Positions 25,901 through 40,950 of a stretch of DNA of 64,000 bases are shown here, piece by piece. The notes under the pieces are model-generated. The model did not search any database. It had not been told where the DNA came from and saw only the letters and a program-made list of their open reading frames with translations. The position numbers and the translations under genes were made by a program. How positions within the stretch are numbered: the first letter of the stretch is position 1; every line of letters starts with the position of its first letter. This stretch comes from Setaria digitata (taxonomy: Eukaryota > Nematoda > Chromadorea > Rhabditida > Setariidae), in NCBI GenBank assembly GCA_003640385.1, contig RCAB01000202.1:1-64000 (forward strand), read 5' to 3'.

Positions 25901-28900
25901 ACTTGCAAAATGCCAATGAGAAGGAAAAGGAAATTACCGCAACTAATTATACCACTCGCCAGGCTTTTCAACTTAGTACTAATATCCCATCAGATTTCTC
26001 CCATGATGGTACCTCCCTTTCCGAATCTACCCATATGGTATATTTTTTTTTTCAGTTGTTTTCTTTATACTAAAGAAATTCTTATCTCAAGAACATCATG
26101 ACTGATATTGAAATCTGAAATAATAGGAAGTTCCATTTCATACTTCTCAACTCTCCAAGGTACTTTCAAAGTTTCATTTTGTGTTTGTAAATCTGGGTTC
26201 TTTACATCTAGGATTTTGTAAAAGATGATACAAGTATAAAAAATCAGTTTGCGAAAGGAAAAGCTTTTTTTGACAAAATTTCAATCCAGATTAAAAATGC
26301 TGAAACTCCATTCTATTCCAATTTTGGTGAATATGATGACAGCAACAGTATTAACGATGACAATTACAGCCAAAATGTTGTCTTGGTGAGTGCAATTGGA
26401 AATTAATTAATGTTCCAAATTAAATACTCGACACAATATCTATTTAACAGCAATACATATATCTTAGCATAGCATATACCAGTTACATATTTATTCAGAC
26501 AAAGGTATAAATGATTGTTATAACAGCTTTTGTTTGCTTATTTACTACTGCAAGGAATTTTTTAAAACACAAATCAAAGAAAGGAGCAAAGTGTAAGTTT
26601 TTCTTGTTCATCTGAAGATTTTGATATATATATATATATATATACTGATATCTTAGTACTAATATCGTGTATTAACAGCAATATATCATAACTGATAGCT
26701 GGTTGTGAACCTGGAATATATATGCATGTCATCGTTGTTCTTATCAACTCAATTAACTATTTTTCATTCATATTATCTCTTTCCGGTTGAAAAAAATCGC
26801 CACTTAATTCGAAACGATGGTCCACGCGGTCAACTGATAGCTGGTTGTGAACCTGGAATATTTGCAAGTTGGTTTTTTCAAATTTTCAAAAAATTTCTGA
26901 AGTTTTAAGCTTGAAGGAACATCTTTTTGTGCACCATATTCTATTTAATGTTCCCAATGAAAAATGTTAACAATCTCGATGATGAATTTAGTTATGTTGA
27001 TTAAAAGCTACTCATCACTCACTAAATTATGCAAATTTTCCCCTTCTGTTTGAAAATTGAGTTTGAAGAATAGATATATCCCAACTGCTTAGTCTTCCGC
27101 AGTCAATTACTACTAATTGTTAATGATACTGGATAAGAAAGGACTTTCAACCAGTGATAATGAACACTGAAAATATTTCTCGCTAAATTTACCAATTCAT
27201 GGTGTTGCTGCAGAGGGAAACAAAGAAACAATCAAAAGTATGTCCCACAGCGATGTTGCTTCAACAGCGCATCTTCCGCCCGTTTCGGCAGTACTGAATC
27301 CATATTTGGCCGATTCTTCACAGTACAGCGTCGACGGTTTGTTTTTCTCCGCAAATTGGTTCCTTAATAATGTGTCTCTTACAGCTTCTGCGCTAACATT
27401 TTTGAATGGTAAATGCAAATTGAGGAATTGAATTTTCTTACGCAAGAAGGATTGATTACACAAGGATTTTTCGAATGAAATGCAATAACTACAGCGACAC
27501 TTTAATGATTTCTATTAATTAACCAACCAGCTAAACGATCATAATCTCGAGACTCATATTCCACAGCCAAGATATGACAGTATTTTAAACTTGACTGTAA
27601 TCTTAAGAACATCTATCCTACCATGCATGAGTTGGTATTTTCATCAGGAAACTACTGGATGGACGGCAGCTTTCCATCGGTTTGGTATGGTTTATAATTC
27701 AAAGAATGACAATTAATTTTACTTCATCTGAGGTCAGACAGACCTTTATAGGGCCACTGGTAAATAATGAGCCACAGCGTGCCCAAAAACCATTACCGCA
27801 ACAGCTACCGCACGCAGTGAAACCTTCCTACAGTAGACGACCAATCAGTCATATGTCTCATCAAGTTCACATTCCACAAAACCCAATCTACACTACATCA
27901 CCCAAGATGAAATTTCAAAACATGAGACCTTTAACTGGTCCAATAACAATGACCGCTCTACGGTCAGACACCAAACCCTGTGATAGTAGTCTCATTGCTG
28001 GCGGTTGTCGATGTTGTAGCTGCAGTGGTACATTTGCTACTGATTGTTCGCCTTATTGTTTATTACTTTTTCGTAAGTTACTTGCATATTTCATAGTGAC
28101 TTTAACTAATTTTCGGTTATATTGCAAAATCATGTGAGCTTAATTGTTGTAAAGTATCACCAGATACTGGTAGTATCACTTATCAAATTCATTCAGCTAC
28201 AGCTCAGCCACTCTATTCGAATATTCTGATGTTAAGTATGTGTAACGTATTTTTGCAGGTTGTTGCTGTTCTTATTGTTCGATGCGTAAGTTCCTTTAAG
28301 GCTTCCACCGTTTTATTGAATTTTAAACATTATTAGTGCTTATCAGCCAGTCTTCATGACTGAATCAGTTAGTGAAATCACATATAAAATAATGCGCTTC
28401 TTGCAACAAAAAATTCAAAAGCCTATTGATATTTATAAAAAAAAATATATATATATATATTTTCACTTTGAAATTATCACTTTGTTCCAATTGTTTATTT
28501 TCCAGCGATTAGACTTTTTAGCCTTTCTCGCAGAAATGCTTAGTAATAATTCCATAATTTTCAGCAAGTTTCCCAACAAAACCATTATGTTCTCCACTGT
28601 GCCTTCTGTCGAGATGTTGATTAATTGTGCAGTTTATTCGTTGTTTATGTTTTATAAAAGATTAATGATGATAAAATACAGAGATAACAATCCCTTTTCA
28701 CTCGAATGATTGAAAAGCTCAAAAAAATTGTGAACTGTCGTAGTGAAAGCAGTTCGTCTTTTTCTCTTATTACTTTTACATAGAAAATCTAGTTGAACAC
28801 TTTTGTTAAGTTCATAACTTTGATAATGTGATAGCCGCTTTTGTGAGCCATTCAGTTTCTCAACTTATAGCAACTTTTCAGATGTTCTTTCGAAACACCA

Positions 28901-31045
28901 GGGTATTAAATGATTTGGGGACCGATGCGAGCTTATTCAGGTCCAAAAAGTTTTTAACTGCACAGAATATAATTGAAAAAGCAACATTTCATTGTCTTAT
29001 TCTAATCTAAATTTGATGCCAACACCCAATACCTTATTAATTTAGAAAGAGTATTCGTTCTCATTTTTTTGTTGTATTAATATTTTAATTGCAAATATCT
29101 CATAACAGTGCCAAATTAGATAAACAAAGCAACAAGCATTAGAATTCAAGCATTTTGTAAAATCACCATCTAAATATGTAGTTATTATGGAACATCTGAC
29201 GTTTTAAAGCATTTCAAACAGAAGGGAACATTAAAAAAATGAGTCGATAAATATCTTTATCAGAACTGATAGATCTGCAAAGAAGCAATGGTTATGCACG
29301 GATTTCTTGAAATAGTTTCATGATATCTAATGGCAAACGATCTGTTTAAACCGTTTGTTGATTTAAAAAGTCAGTTCCCGGTTATTCGGACTTTAAAGCT
29401 ATATATAATATGAGTACTATTTTTTTGGCTTATGTGGAATGAAGTGGAGTTTTACCATCAAATCACCATATAAACCCTAATATGGTGACAATTTTATATC
29501 CGAATAAGTTTCTGTCTTGATCGAATTTCTCTATATTGGAACCTCCATCTCGTCGGTATTGCCGTTCTTCGTACATATCTATTTTGGCATGGTAACAAAT
29601 GATTGTAAGACATTGTTATGTAATAAGTGGAAATAAAGATTATATTACAGTAGTTATTTCTTGAAGTTTAACATTAGTTTCGTTCATTCTTTGGTATTGA
29701 AGTGCACAGGTAGAAATTCTGCAGAGAAAGCAACATCCGTTATTACAATTATGATATGTATGGGACAGATAGGTGAAGGACACGAAAATGAAGAACAAAT
29801 GGGTGTGACAATGGTAGCAACCCTATTAGGTCATCCTTCTGGGTCAAACTAAAATGCACCGATATTAATGCTTACCTGATCTCATCGACTTCTTCTTGCT
29901 CAACTCAATCCACTGATGTTTCTTTTCAGGACTTCCATATTCATCCTAAAAGCAAATTAAATCTTTTACCAAGAAATTGTCCTGTCTTCTACACCAAATG
30001 TAAAACGAACGCTCTAGCAGTAGACTTTACTCATTTATCGGTGGCTTCTTTGATGACTGTTCTGTTGTGTTACAATCGGACCATGCAAGTGTTTGAAACA
30101 CACATCACATGTCACGAACTACATAAACGTCAAATAAATTACAGCTCTCAAAGCATTCATACTCCACTTGCAGATCAGTCCGATGCGCAACTTCTGGATA
30201 CTACTGGCATTTCTTTATGGTGGGAAAGCTGAATTCCAGCATAATCGTATGTTTCCTTTCGCAAAGCAGTGAAGGCATTAGAGGCGTCAGTAGGATTAGA
30301 ATCGTCAAATAGTGTGCAGATTTTATACTTCTAGTTTCATTGAAAACATTTGAAAAAGAAAGAGTTTGTGTACTTTGTAATAAAATTAGATAAAATTGAA
30401 GAGTTTCGACGATACACCTGCTTAGTAACAAATGAGAAAGAACCATCCGACTGTATGTTGATGTTCAAGGATGATACAGAAAGGACAACAATCAATGATA
30501 ATGGTTGTTTCACTGTTAGTTTTATCAATTCGATAGTTTTTCGGATTGAAGGGAAATATTCTTCATGGTTGAACTAGTTATACTTCCACAAGATAGAAAT
30601 AGTTAATTACATAGGCTTTCAAGAATATACAGTTCATGAAGAGTTCAACATTTTTCCTTTAATGTAATAAAAATGAAATCAGTGTAGATGGTTAATGGAT
30701 CATATCAATTTCCACTAACTTTTTTTTTCTTTCTAGGAAAAGGATGTACGGCAGAACCAAGTACTAACATATTGTCCTCTGCAATGTCCAGAGGCTGAAT
30801 CTGCCTATATCATACTGAAGCATCCTTCAAACAACAACAAATGTTTAGCATTCTTCACATATAATGTTGCACAGCGTAAAAATGATTGGTTCCTATGGCG
30901 ATCCGGCAAGTGTCTCTTTGAAGAAATACAATTCGATATCGGTTGCACATTTCCATTTAAGAAGAATATGGATTTAAATAAAATCAAACAAGGCATCAGA
31001 TTTCCGAATAAGACTTCTGCAATTCCAGCTGCGGAAAACAAATGA
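19963..31045 (+). CDS. Large secreted Ser/Thr-rich mucin-like protein with Cys-rich C-terminal regions (18 exons)
   Basis: Exons that all join in phase: 19996-20083, 21423-21527, 22072-22185, 22683-24040, 24232-24277, 24940-25158, 25376-26037, 26212-26385, 26699-26867, 27214-27336, 27385-27408, 27648-27679, 27733-28072, 28259-28285, 29710-29813, 29930-29999, 30390-30514 and 30737-31045, about 1362 residues. The Met at 19996 gives a signal peptide (MSYTNILLSLLFSHGNS); an in-frame Met lies at 19963. Residues about 100-900 are Ser/Thr/Pro/Glu-rich with many N-x-S/T sites, as in mucins or matrix proteins. Exon 27733-28072 ends in a Cys cluster (GGCRCCSCSGTFATDC) continued by CCCSYCS. The last exons carry spaced cysteines (YTCLV, SDCML, NGCFT, YCPLQCPEAESAY, NKCLAFFTYN, SGKCLF), weakly PAN/apple-like. 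The family is not recognised. Exons at 26699 and 29710-29999 are the least sure; two genes are possible, with a first stop at 28359. Confidence 0.6.
24682..24695. repeat. Homopolymer C14
   Basis: Fourteen consecutive C bases in an intron of the mucin-like gene, followed within 30 bases by an A-rich tract. It is the second such C run in this A+T-rich window. Confidence 0.95.
26690..26861 (+). repeat. 30-bp direct repeat spanning a splice acceptor, copies at 26690-26719 and 26832-26861
   Basis: The same 30 bases (aactgatagctggttgtgaa and the following ten) occur twice, 142 bases apart, in the mucin-like gene. In the first copy the CTGATAG can serve as acceptor of exon 26699-26867. In the second copy the same bases are read in another frame as LIAGCEPGI, or could act as an acceptor themselves, giving a 27-base exon. 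The unit is not simple sequence. Confidence 0.9.
28446..28461. repeat. Short (AT)n run
   Basis: Eight TA units after a poly-A stretch, inside a long intron of the mucin-like gene. It produces the Lys/Tyr/Ile-rich open frame at 28356-28709, which I do not call as coding. Confidence 0.85.
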
Positions 31046-34000
31046 AATTCTCAAGTGTAACTTTTGCAGTTTCCAAGATGGTAAGGAAGCACTTTAATTG
31101 GCAAACATTTATTGATGATTACGAACGAAGGAATGATACAGTTAATGGGCAGCTGCATAGTGATAGCTAATCAACGCAGATTAATCAGTTACTTCTTACT
31201 AGGAAGACCGAAATTCAAATTTAAAACCTTATGCTACGAAAAATGGTACCAAGCCGGTATTTTACATATTGCTTTATGCCTTTAGTCTACCATTTTTTAA
31301 TATAACATTCTTATATAGATCGGACCTGATTACTGCGAAGAAATCATTATTTTCTTTAATCCTGTTAAAAACTTTGTTGTCAAAACCATCAGAAGCAAAA
31401 TTTAAATTTTCGATACATGCTACTATAACCATTGATGCGCTTCATTGTTTTATATCCTCATAGTCCTTAAAAAAAAAAAGTGTATCGAAGCGAAAAATTA
31501 AAAACCATTACCATCCAATGATAAGGCTATAATTCTTCAAATTTGAATAAAGTGTGCTTTGAAAATACCTCAAAGCTCCGGTCGAAATAAAAAGTCTTAT
31601 TGAAGTTTCAGTACCTTTGATTTTCATTTTTCCTATCGAGAAAAACTAAACTTTTTTATTAAATGTTGCAGTCATCCAATTGCCAAATTTTGATAGCTCC
31701 TTTAAAACAAATGGATAATTTTAAATCTCAAACCGACCCGGTAAAATTTTGCAGAATTGATATCGTTAATTAATTGGTGAATGTGATTATAAACAATAGG
31801 GATGTTTTAGCAAGTTGCAACAAAGTGAATATAATAACAGAAGGGAAAATAAATTTGTTGTGAGAGAAAAAAAATTAGTTAAAAATGAATCCGGGGCACA
31901 AATGCTGAAAAGGAAAGACTAGAAAGCCAAAACAACACCAATATGTTTTCGGAAATGGAAACAGATCACATCTTAGGGGCACAGAGAAAAAGAATTCAAA
32001 TGATCTCAGGTATTCCAACGCATAAACGCCTCTTTTAACGGTTTGTTTAACTTTTGCTGCTAGAAATAGCACCGATTCCTGGATGGAAAAGAACATATCC
32101 ATCCTACAAATAGATACGTAATCTTTTAAAGATTACAAAAATTCCACATTCACTTCATTCATGTTCAGGTACCTCATCTGCAAAACATTTACTACCTTTC
32201 ACATTAATATGTCATTCAACTGATAAATCATTTACTGCACTAATCTGTTGCTGCTACAGTGACCAGTGTACCGAACATGACCGTAGGCCTTCTGAAAGCG
32301 AGTCGGTTAATCAAATCAATCCGATAATTGCCAATGACTGATTTTCTGACGCAACCAACAGAATACATTACTTTTCAGCCTAATTAAGGGAATCTGTTCT
32401 CGCTCTTATCATACCCAACGCTTTACTATTGCTGATATATCACGATTTTAAATCCAAATGAAGCAAATACATGATGGCAATATCTTTTATATTTTTGTCA
32501 CCTACTTTGCAGCACTAGAAACTGATTGACCGACATTGTGACATCTTCCACTTCTCAAATAACAGATTGTAAAAGTGAAATACAATTAAACAAAGACTAA
32601 CTCTGAAGATTTTGAAAATAAATTCAGGACAGTCAGCGAAATGAGCTGACTTAATAAATAATAATGTAAACCAAATAATGTTGACCTTTTGTGTCTATAT
32701 CACAACCCCCACGAAATTTGTACCTTATTCTATTCAAGCATTCCAAATCTCAATTCTTTAGACAACTTTTGCTAGATAAAGAGTCAGTTGTAAGTTAGAC
32801 TTTATTGGAAGTATCACGATCAATAACTACCAAATTAATGTTAACAATTAGGCAAACAAAATTGTTAGTTGAAAAGCACCAAGCATTATAGTGAAGAGCA
32901 AAAAGTTGAAGGACGAATAGCGACATAGAATGGACACGACAAGTTATTGGCAGTGCCAGGATATTTTGGAGGGCAATATAAAGCACTAAGCGGTGCTATT
33001 AGGTCATTGTAGTAAAACGGTTTGACAATTCCCACACTGCCGGATCGCCGTAAGCTCACGATACTTACGTTTAAAAAAAAGGATAAATGATTGGAATACT
33101 CTCTAAAACTGCACAAATAAACAATAGAATTAACCACAAATTTTTGTCATTTTCGTCATGTATTTATTGTAGTAAGCAGTTTGCAAGGCAAATTTTGGTA
33201 GTTTTATTGGTAAATTTTATTACAACTTCTGGTTCTCAGAAAATGTAAAAGTTAGCTAAATTATTGCACTAAGCTGCTGCCTGCGTGGGTCAATCCCAAG
33301 TAGAATTAGGTTGAGATTTTCATAAAGGAATTGGAATATAAAAGCCTAAACTAAAATGAACGCACTGAATCAAAGAAATTGAATTATTTCCTGTGTACTG
33401 TGATATTAACGGTAAAATAAACCAAAAGGTTACTGAATGAAAACAAAATATGAAATCATCGCGCAGCCACAATTCAATGTCTGTCGAAAATGCTGCAGAC
33501 ACAATAGAGTAATGGGCCAGAAGTGAACGAAATTAGCGAAGTTATCAGGAACAGATTATTCAGAATAACCAAGTAATACGAAATTTTAACTTCCATAATA
33601 AGGGGTTCATTTTAACTGCAAGCATTAAAAAGAGACGTATATTTATTTCAATCCAATGTTACTATTGCACGGTATTCCGTTTACAGATCATCTAAAATAC
33701 TAAATATTATATTGATGTCCCTTCCAATAAGAGATCTTATATTTAACCGAACTGAAAAAATGCCATCGATGACAGGATCTGACCTGCCCTTTAATCTTCT
33801 TTGAATGTTACTCATATTGGACCCTCTTATTTTCATGTGAAAGAATGAATAAAACAATACTCATATATGAACAAAACAAAGCAAATACTTTTCTTTGGAT
33901 ACTTGGGGAATAAAATCGATAACTCATTAAAAAAAAAGAAAAGAAAAAACGCTGAAATATGAACACTTGTTTTTGTAAGACTATCCAGACTTTCCTTTCA

Positions 34001-35700
34001 GAATTGGAAAAAAAACTTCCACAATATAACTACAAGTGCCAATAGGAACCTAGAATGACGCAGTGACAACGAAAATGCTGCTACCTGTAACGACGAATGA
34101 AGCAAGAATTGACACGAACAAGAAGACGGTTACGGTAAGAGTCGATCGTAACTAACCAATCTATCTAAACGGTTTTCATCTGCATTTTTTAAATGAACTG
34201 AGAAAGTGAAGCGATAATAAAAAATTAGTCCCTGAACAGAAGAGTTACACACAGATTAGCTTTAAATAAATAGCCGATGAAACTACAAACAAGTACCTGT
34301 GTTGAAGAATTCATTCAATCTCAACGTCTTCCACAAATAGTCCGAGAAAACAATAATAATCAGTTAAAAGTTTAAATGCCCAGATTATTTGTTATAGTTT
34401 CATCGCATGGCAACAGTGGATTTTCAGAATATGGCTATTAATTATCGGACAGAAATTGTTTCAACATTTAATGCTATTCTACAGGAAGTTGACGATTAAG
34501 AGGTACCCATTCTTTCCATTTTGGCGATAAACATGTCCAAACCAATTAAGAAATCCATCAATCACAACAAGAAAAACCTAAAGCATGAATGTATACACAT
34601 TTACCATAAATTCTTTCCATGCAATCGTTTTTAATAATCCGAAGTTAATGAGTTCTTCCCCACTACTGTTTCAAGCGTATTGTGATGAGAGAATTCTGAT
34701 GTAAATTCATAACAGAAAAAATGAATCGTGGAGTTTAATGCAGATAGTGAACCTTTGTAAATCAAACGCAAAAAAGCACAAGCCGTCATTATGTAACTTA
34801 ATGTACATTTAACTCGTCATGTTTATAATTCTACAACTTTACAAATGGCTCAAATCACTTAAAATTTATTCCATACAACAGGACGCAGTCATAAAAATGT
34901 GTCAGTATCACTTCTCTCAAAATTTTCCTTTTCTTCTCCTCCTCCACAGTCATCCTTCTTTAACTGCCGAAAACCATGCCGTTCAGATTCCTTAGAGACA
35001 GGATCTTCTTGGTATTGAAAGAATAATTAGTCTAAACCTTCAATCATTATCTCATATTTTAACATATTCTTTGCTATTGTCTTACTTCACGACAACACTC
35101 CCCAAAATCCCTATTAGTTATAGAGACCTCAACAGTAGATTTTGATCATAAAAATCTGAACTGCAGAACAAATACAACCATTAAAACAACGCAGGTTTAA
35201 CTTAACATACTGTTCCAGCATCATATTTATAGTTACTGATAATAGAAATATACCGAAATAAATTTATACTGAGAGCGATAAGTCTACTACCGTCTAATAT
35301 AAATACATGACAAAATGAATCAGTGATGTTGAATCCAAAATAACATATAAATTGCCAAGAAGGTAAGGTACGAAGGAAACAGTTTCATGCATGCATATAT
35401 TTGATAAATTGATAGAACATAAAGCAGTGAGAAGGATTTGGGATGGAAGGTAGAAATTTTCAAGATAATGATTCTTTATAGTCGAAGCGGCTATTATTAA
35501 TTACATTCCAGCTACTCAGTCACTACCTCAAGTTGTTGCTCAATTCTTGACGTTATCCTAATGCTTCCTTCACCAGTTTTTGTTTTTCACAGCCTTCCCC
35601 ATCTGATCAACAGTAATATGATATGATACGAATGATTACAAAGTAGCTGAACAGTCAGTTCAAGTTTACAGATATGACTGCTTCCTCTTCATTAACAAAT
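31046..35700. other. Gene-poor intergenic region
   Basis: About 4.6 kb between the 3' end of the mucin-like gene and the 3' end of histone H4. Open frames here are short, lack splice context and show no recognisable motifs. The one item with an exon-like look is MLLPVTTNEARIDTNKKTVT at 34075-34134 followed by GTAAGA, too short to call. I see no stem-loop, RNA gene or mobile element. Confidence 0.5.
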
Positions 35701-37690
<1,990 letters not shown>

Positions 37691-40600
37691 ATGGTTTTTT
37701 TCTCTTTATGCAAATTCGGTAATGGATCTGCTTTTGAACATCAAAGTGACAAATATTTCAGGTTGTTGCAGCTCGAAAGAGTTTTGTTGTTAGAGAATGC
37801 TGAAATAGATTTAGGAGACTTGAGACTCTGCTGCAGTTTTGGTAATTCATCTTCGTACTTGCATTTAAAAGATGTTTGTATCATTACTTTATAGGGTCAT
37901 TAGGGTAATTAACTGCTTCGAAATAGGTATTTTAAGCTTTAAATAACATTATTAGTGTACTTATCTGCTTCTCTTATGTTACCAGTAGATCGTTACATTT
38001 CCCATATCACTTTTCAACTTTATTCTGTCTCGGATAAAATAAGATTTCCTCGTTAAAACAAATTTAAACTTTGTAAATTTCATAGCATCATTTAACTGTT
38101 TCATCTCAGAAGGAGTTTTCTGCATTTCTTACTGTTTACAATCGTCCAAATTCATTATTAGGTGTTCCTGATTCCCTACGACCGTTATGTTGGCGTCTGC
38201 TTCTCGGATATCTGCCTATGGAGCGACAACAGTGGCCTGCATACCTTCTAAAGCAACGTGAAATTTACAACAGTCTTGTTGAAGATGTAATCGTGCGTCC
38301 AGGTCAGTCGTCTCTGACAACAAGTCAAGAGTCTGCTGATGATCATGTGCGTTTGTTTTGTTCATCCAATTTATATGTGATATGGAATTCATACTTGACA
38401 AAAAAAAATTAGAATCGCACAGTTTGTGTAGATGATTCCGTAATTGATTGACTTACTAGACTAATAAATCTACTACCAGATATTTGACTGGAATGTTTTT
38501 AGCCGTTAAATCTCAATCCAGATAGTGAATGGAATAATTATTTCAAAGATAATGAAGTGTTGGCTCAAATAGATAAAGATGTTCGTCGGCTTTGCCCAGA
38601 AATCGATTTCTTTCAGCGAATTACTTCTTATCCGCATAGGTATGTTTCCAAAATAAAAAACGGAACGAGGAAAGATTTGATTAAAACTTCTGGCATTGTT
38701 ATTAGATTCGTTGTTTACCTTTACATACTTCTTCTTTAATACTTTGTATCCCAAATACTGGATGCTTTTTTTTAGTTTTCTTTAATATCATAACTGTCTC
38801 ATTACTGCATCGCCCAGTGACGATATAATTATTGTATGCCAGACATTACAATTTGGCAGTGTCCTGTGGAAAAGTTGCAGTTAAATTCATTACAACACGA
38901 TATCTCTTTGCTCCCTGGTTTCTGTGGTTTCTTTCGTCATCAACTATCGAAAGTAATATATATATATATATATATATATATCTCACATATTCCTTTTTTT
39001 TTTTTTTAGATCAGCAGCAAAAATCAATTTATCACGTCGTATCCGACAAGAAAATCTTTATTCTGAAGTTCCACCATGCAGTCATTTCAGCACAGGGAAT
39101 GTCAGTTTTTTATAATTATATAAGGGGTTTCCTGATCGGAAACATCTTTCCTTCATTTTATCAACCTTAATTTATTTTCAGTTTATTGCTTCGCCATCTA
39201 AAACAGCGAGTAAGGAATATTCTAATGTTGTCGATGAAAATGTTGAGTACCATTGGCAGGTGGTTGAAAGGGTGTTATTTATGTACAGTAAACTCAATCC
39301 GGGGGTTAAATATGTGCAGGTTACTTCCAAGTTATTATATCATATGCAACTTCTCTTTCGTAATCTCGAGCATTTTATTGAATGTGAGAAATCTTCTCTT
39401 CTACTTCATTTATGTCAACCAGTTTGAAATTATTATAACTATTTAGGGAATGAATGAGATTATGGGCCCATTGTATTATGTGTTTGCAAGTGATGCAGAT
39501 GGCGAATGGGCAGAAGCAGCAGAAGCGGATACTTATTACTGTTTTCAGTTATTGATGAGCGAAATTAAGGACAATTTCATTAAAACTCTTGACAGTTCCA
39601 ACTGTGGCATCGGTAAGCTTCTACTTAATTGTGAAATATTATTTATTGAGCAGTTTGGTAACACAAGGACGCTTGATAGATAGTTTGTCTTTAAAAAACT
39701 GCCTTCTTAATTGTCGACTTATGTTATTTCATTACGACGAAGTAGGATTTGATATTTCTGATCACTGATCTCATCTAACCAGTATGTGGCACTATTACAT
39801 TTGGAAGTCTTCATAATCCTCCCTTCATAGAACAGTTCAACCTTCCTGCTTCTTTACTTGGATGTTTTTCAAGACAAATTTTTCTGTATTTTAACGGAAA
39901 AAAAAAAGAGAGATTGATTTCTCTTTCGGGAGGTTCAATTAACTTTGTTTTTGGTCCTGTGGGAGTTTTTTTTTTTTTTAGATTTTTTCCATTGTGTTAT
40001 GGAATACTTCCTCCTAATGTAAAATATATGTTCTACAGAATCACTTCTGGCAGAATTTTATGAAAAATTGAGAAGTTGCGATCTTGAATTGTACAATCAC
40101 TTGAGCGATGTAGGCATCAAGCCGCAATTCTATGCATTCCGTTGGCTTTCTTTACTTTTGTCGCAAGAATTTTCTCTTCCAGGCAAATATTTTTTGTGTT
40201 TTTGTTGCTGGAAATGATATGGAAATAAAATTTTTTGATTCATGTCATTGACTATATTATATGGAAATAAATAAAAATGGACAGGTTTATTTCCCACTGG
40301 AAATGTTATGGTCATTTTCGATTTTAATTTACAGATGTTATTAATATTTGGGATTCGCTGTTTTCCTCACCTGATCGCTTACGGTTCCTACACTGGATAT
40401 GCTTAGCGATGTTGGAAAAAGTCCGTACTCCGTTACTGGAAGGAGATTTCACAACATGTTTAAAAATGTTGCAGGTAATCTGTTTTAAATGCTTTGCTAT
40501 GTATCGTTATTGAAGGGTAGGAATTGAAAGTTGATTATTCACGTTAATTATTCTTTATGCATAAGGAATTACATATGGAGCATTTTTGATAGGATATAGC

Positions 40601-40950
40601 TCTTCACTCAGTCTCATTTCACATTTTCATTTGTAATTTATGTCCAAAGTTGTGGAAAACTTTTGTTAAGCCATAGCAGTATCACCACTATGCTGGTACG
40701 CAGCGCGTGGAAGAACAGTGAGCCAACTTCTGATTTAGCGTGAATAGACTAGTTTACTGTTTAGAATTATCATGAAACTGACGTCGGAGAATTGATTGTG
40801 GTTGCACACAGAATGAACGAAGGATGCTATTGCCTCAAAAACTCGTGTAGAGATAGCGCGAAAAGTAGCTTTTCGAAACTGGACGTAAATCCAACTTTCA
40901 AATTCGCCAGTGCTGTTACTAATGTTCTAAGAACATTGTCAAAGAAATAG
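37691..40950 (+). CDS. TBC1D13: TBC1D13-type Rab GTPase-activating protein, complete
   Basis: Nine exons in phase: 37691-37841, 38162-38346, 38503-38639, 39010-39100, 39182-39319, 39447-39612, 40039-40182, 40335-40474 and 40765-40950, about 445 residues. Family hallmarks in order are GVPDSLRPLCWRLLLGYLP, NPDSEWNNYFKDNEVL, the TBC arginine finger IDKDVRRLCP (IxxDxxR), the glutamine finger YVQGMNEI, GPLYYVFASD, AEADTYYCF, KPQFYAFRWLSLLLSQEF and IWDSLFS. TBC1D13 acts on Rab35 in membrane traffic. The last exon reads NYHETDVGELIV, aligning with DYPITDVCQIL of the human protein, then adds about 45 extra residues ending TLSKK. The intron after exon 7 uses a GC donor (CAG|GCAAAT). The Met at 37691 is the first in frame, but an upstream exon cannot be excluded. 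Confidence 0.95.
38955..38981. repeat. (AT)n microsatellite in a TBC1D13 intron
   Basis: About 13 TA units between exons 3 and 4 of TBC1D13, upstream of a T-rich tract that forms the polypyrimidine of the next acceptor. Confidence 0.9.

Noticed and set aside
28356..28709. 117-codon frame with Lys/Tyr/Ile run
   Set aside because: Contains an AT microsatellite and lies in a long intron; no conserved motif.
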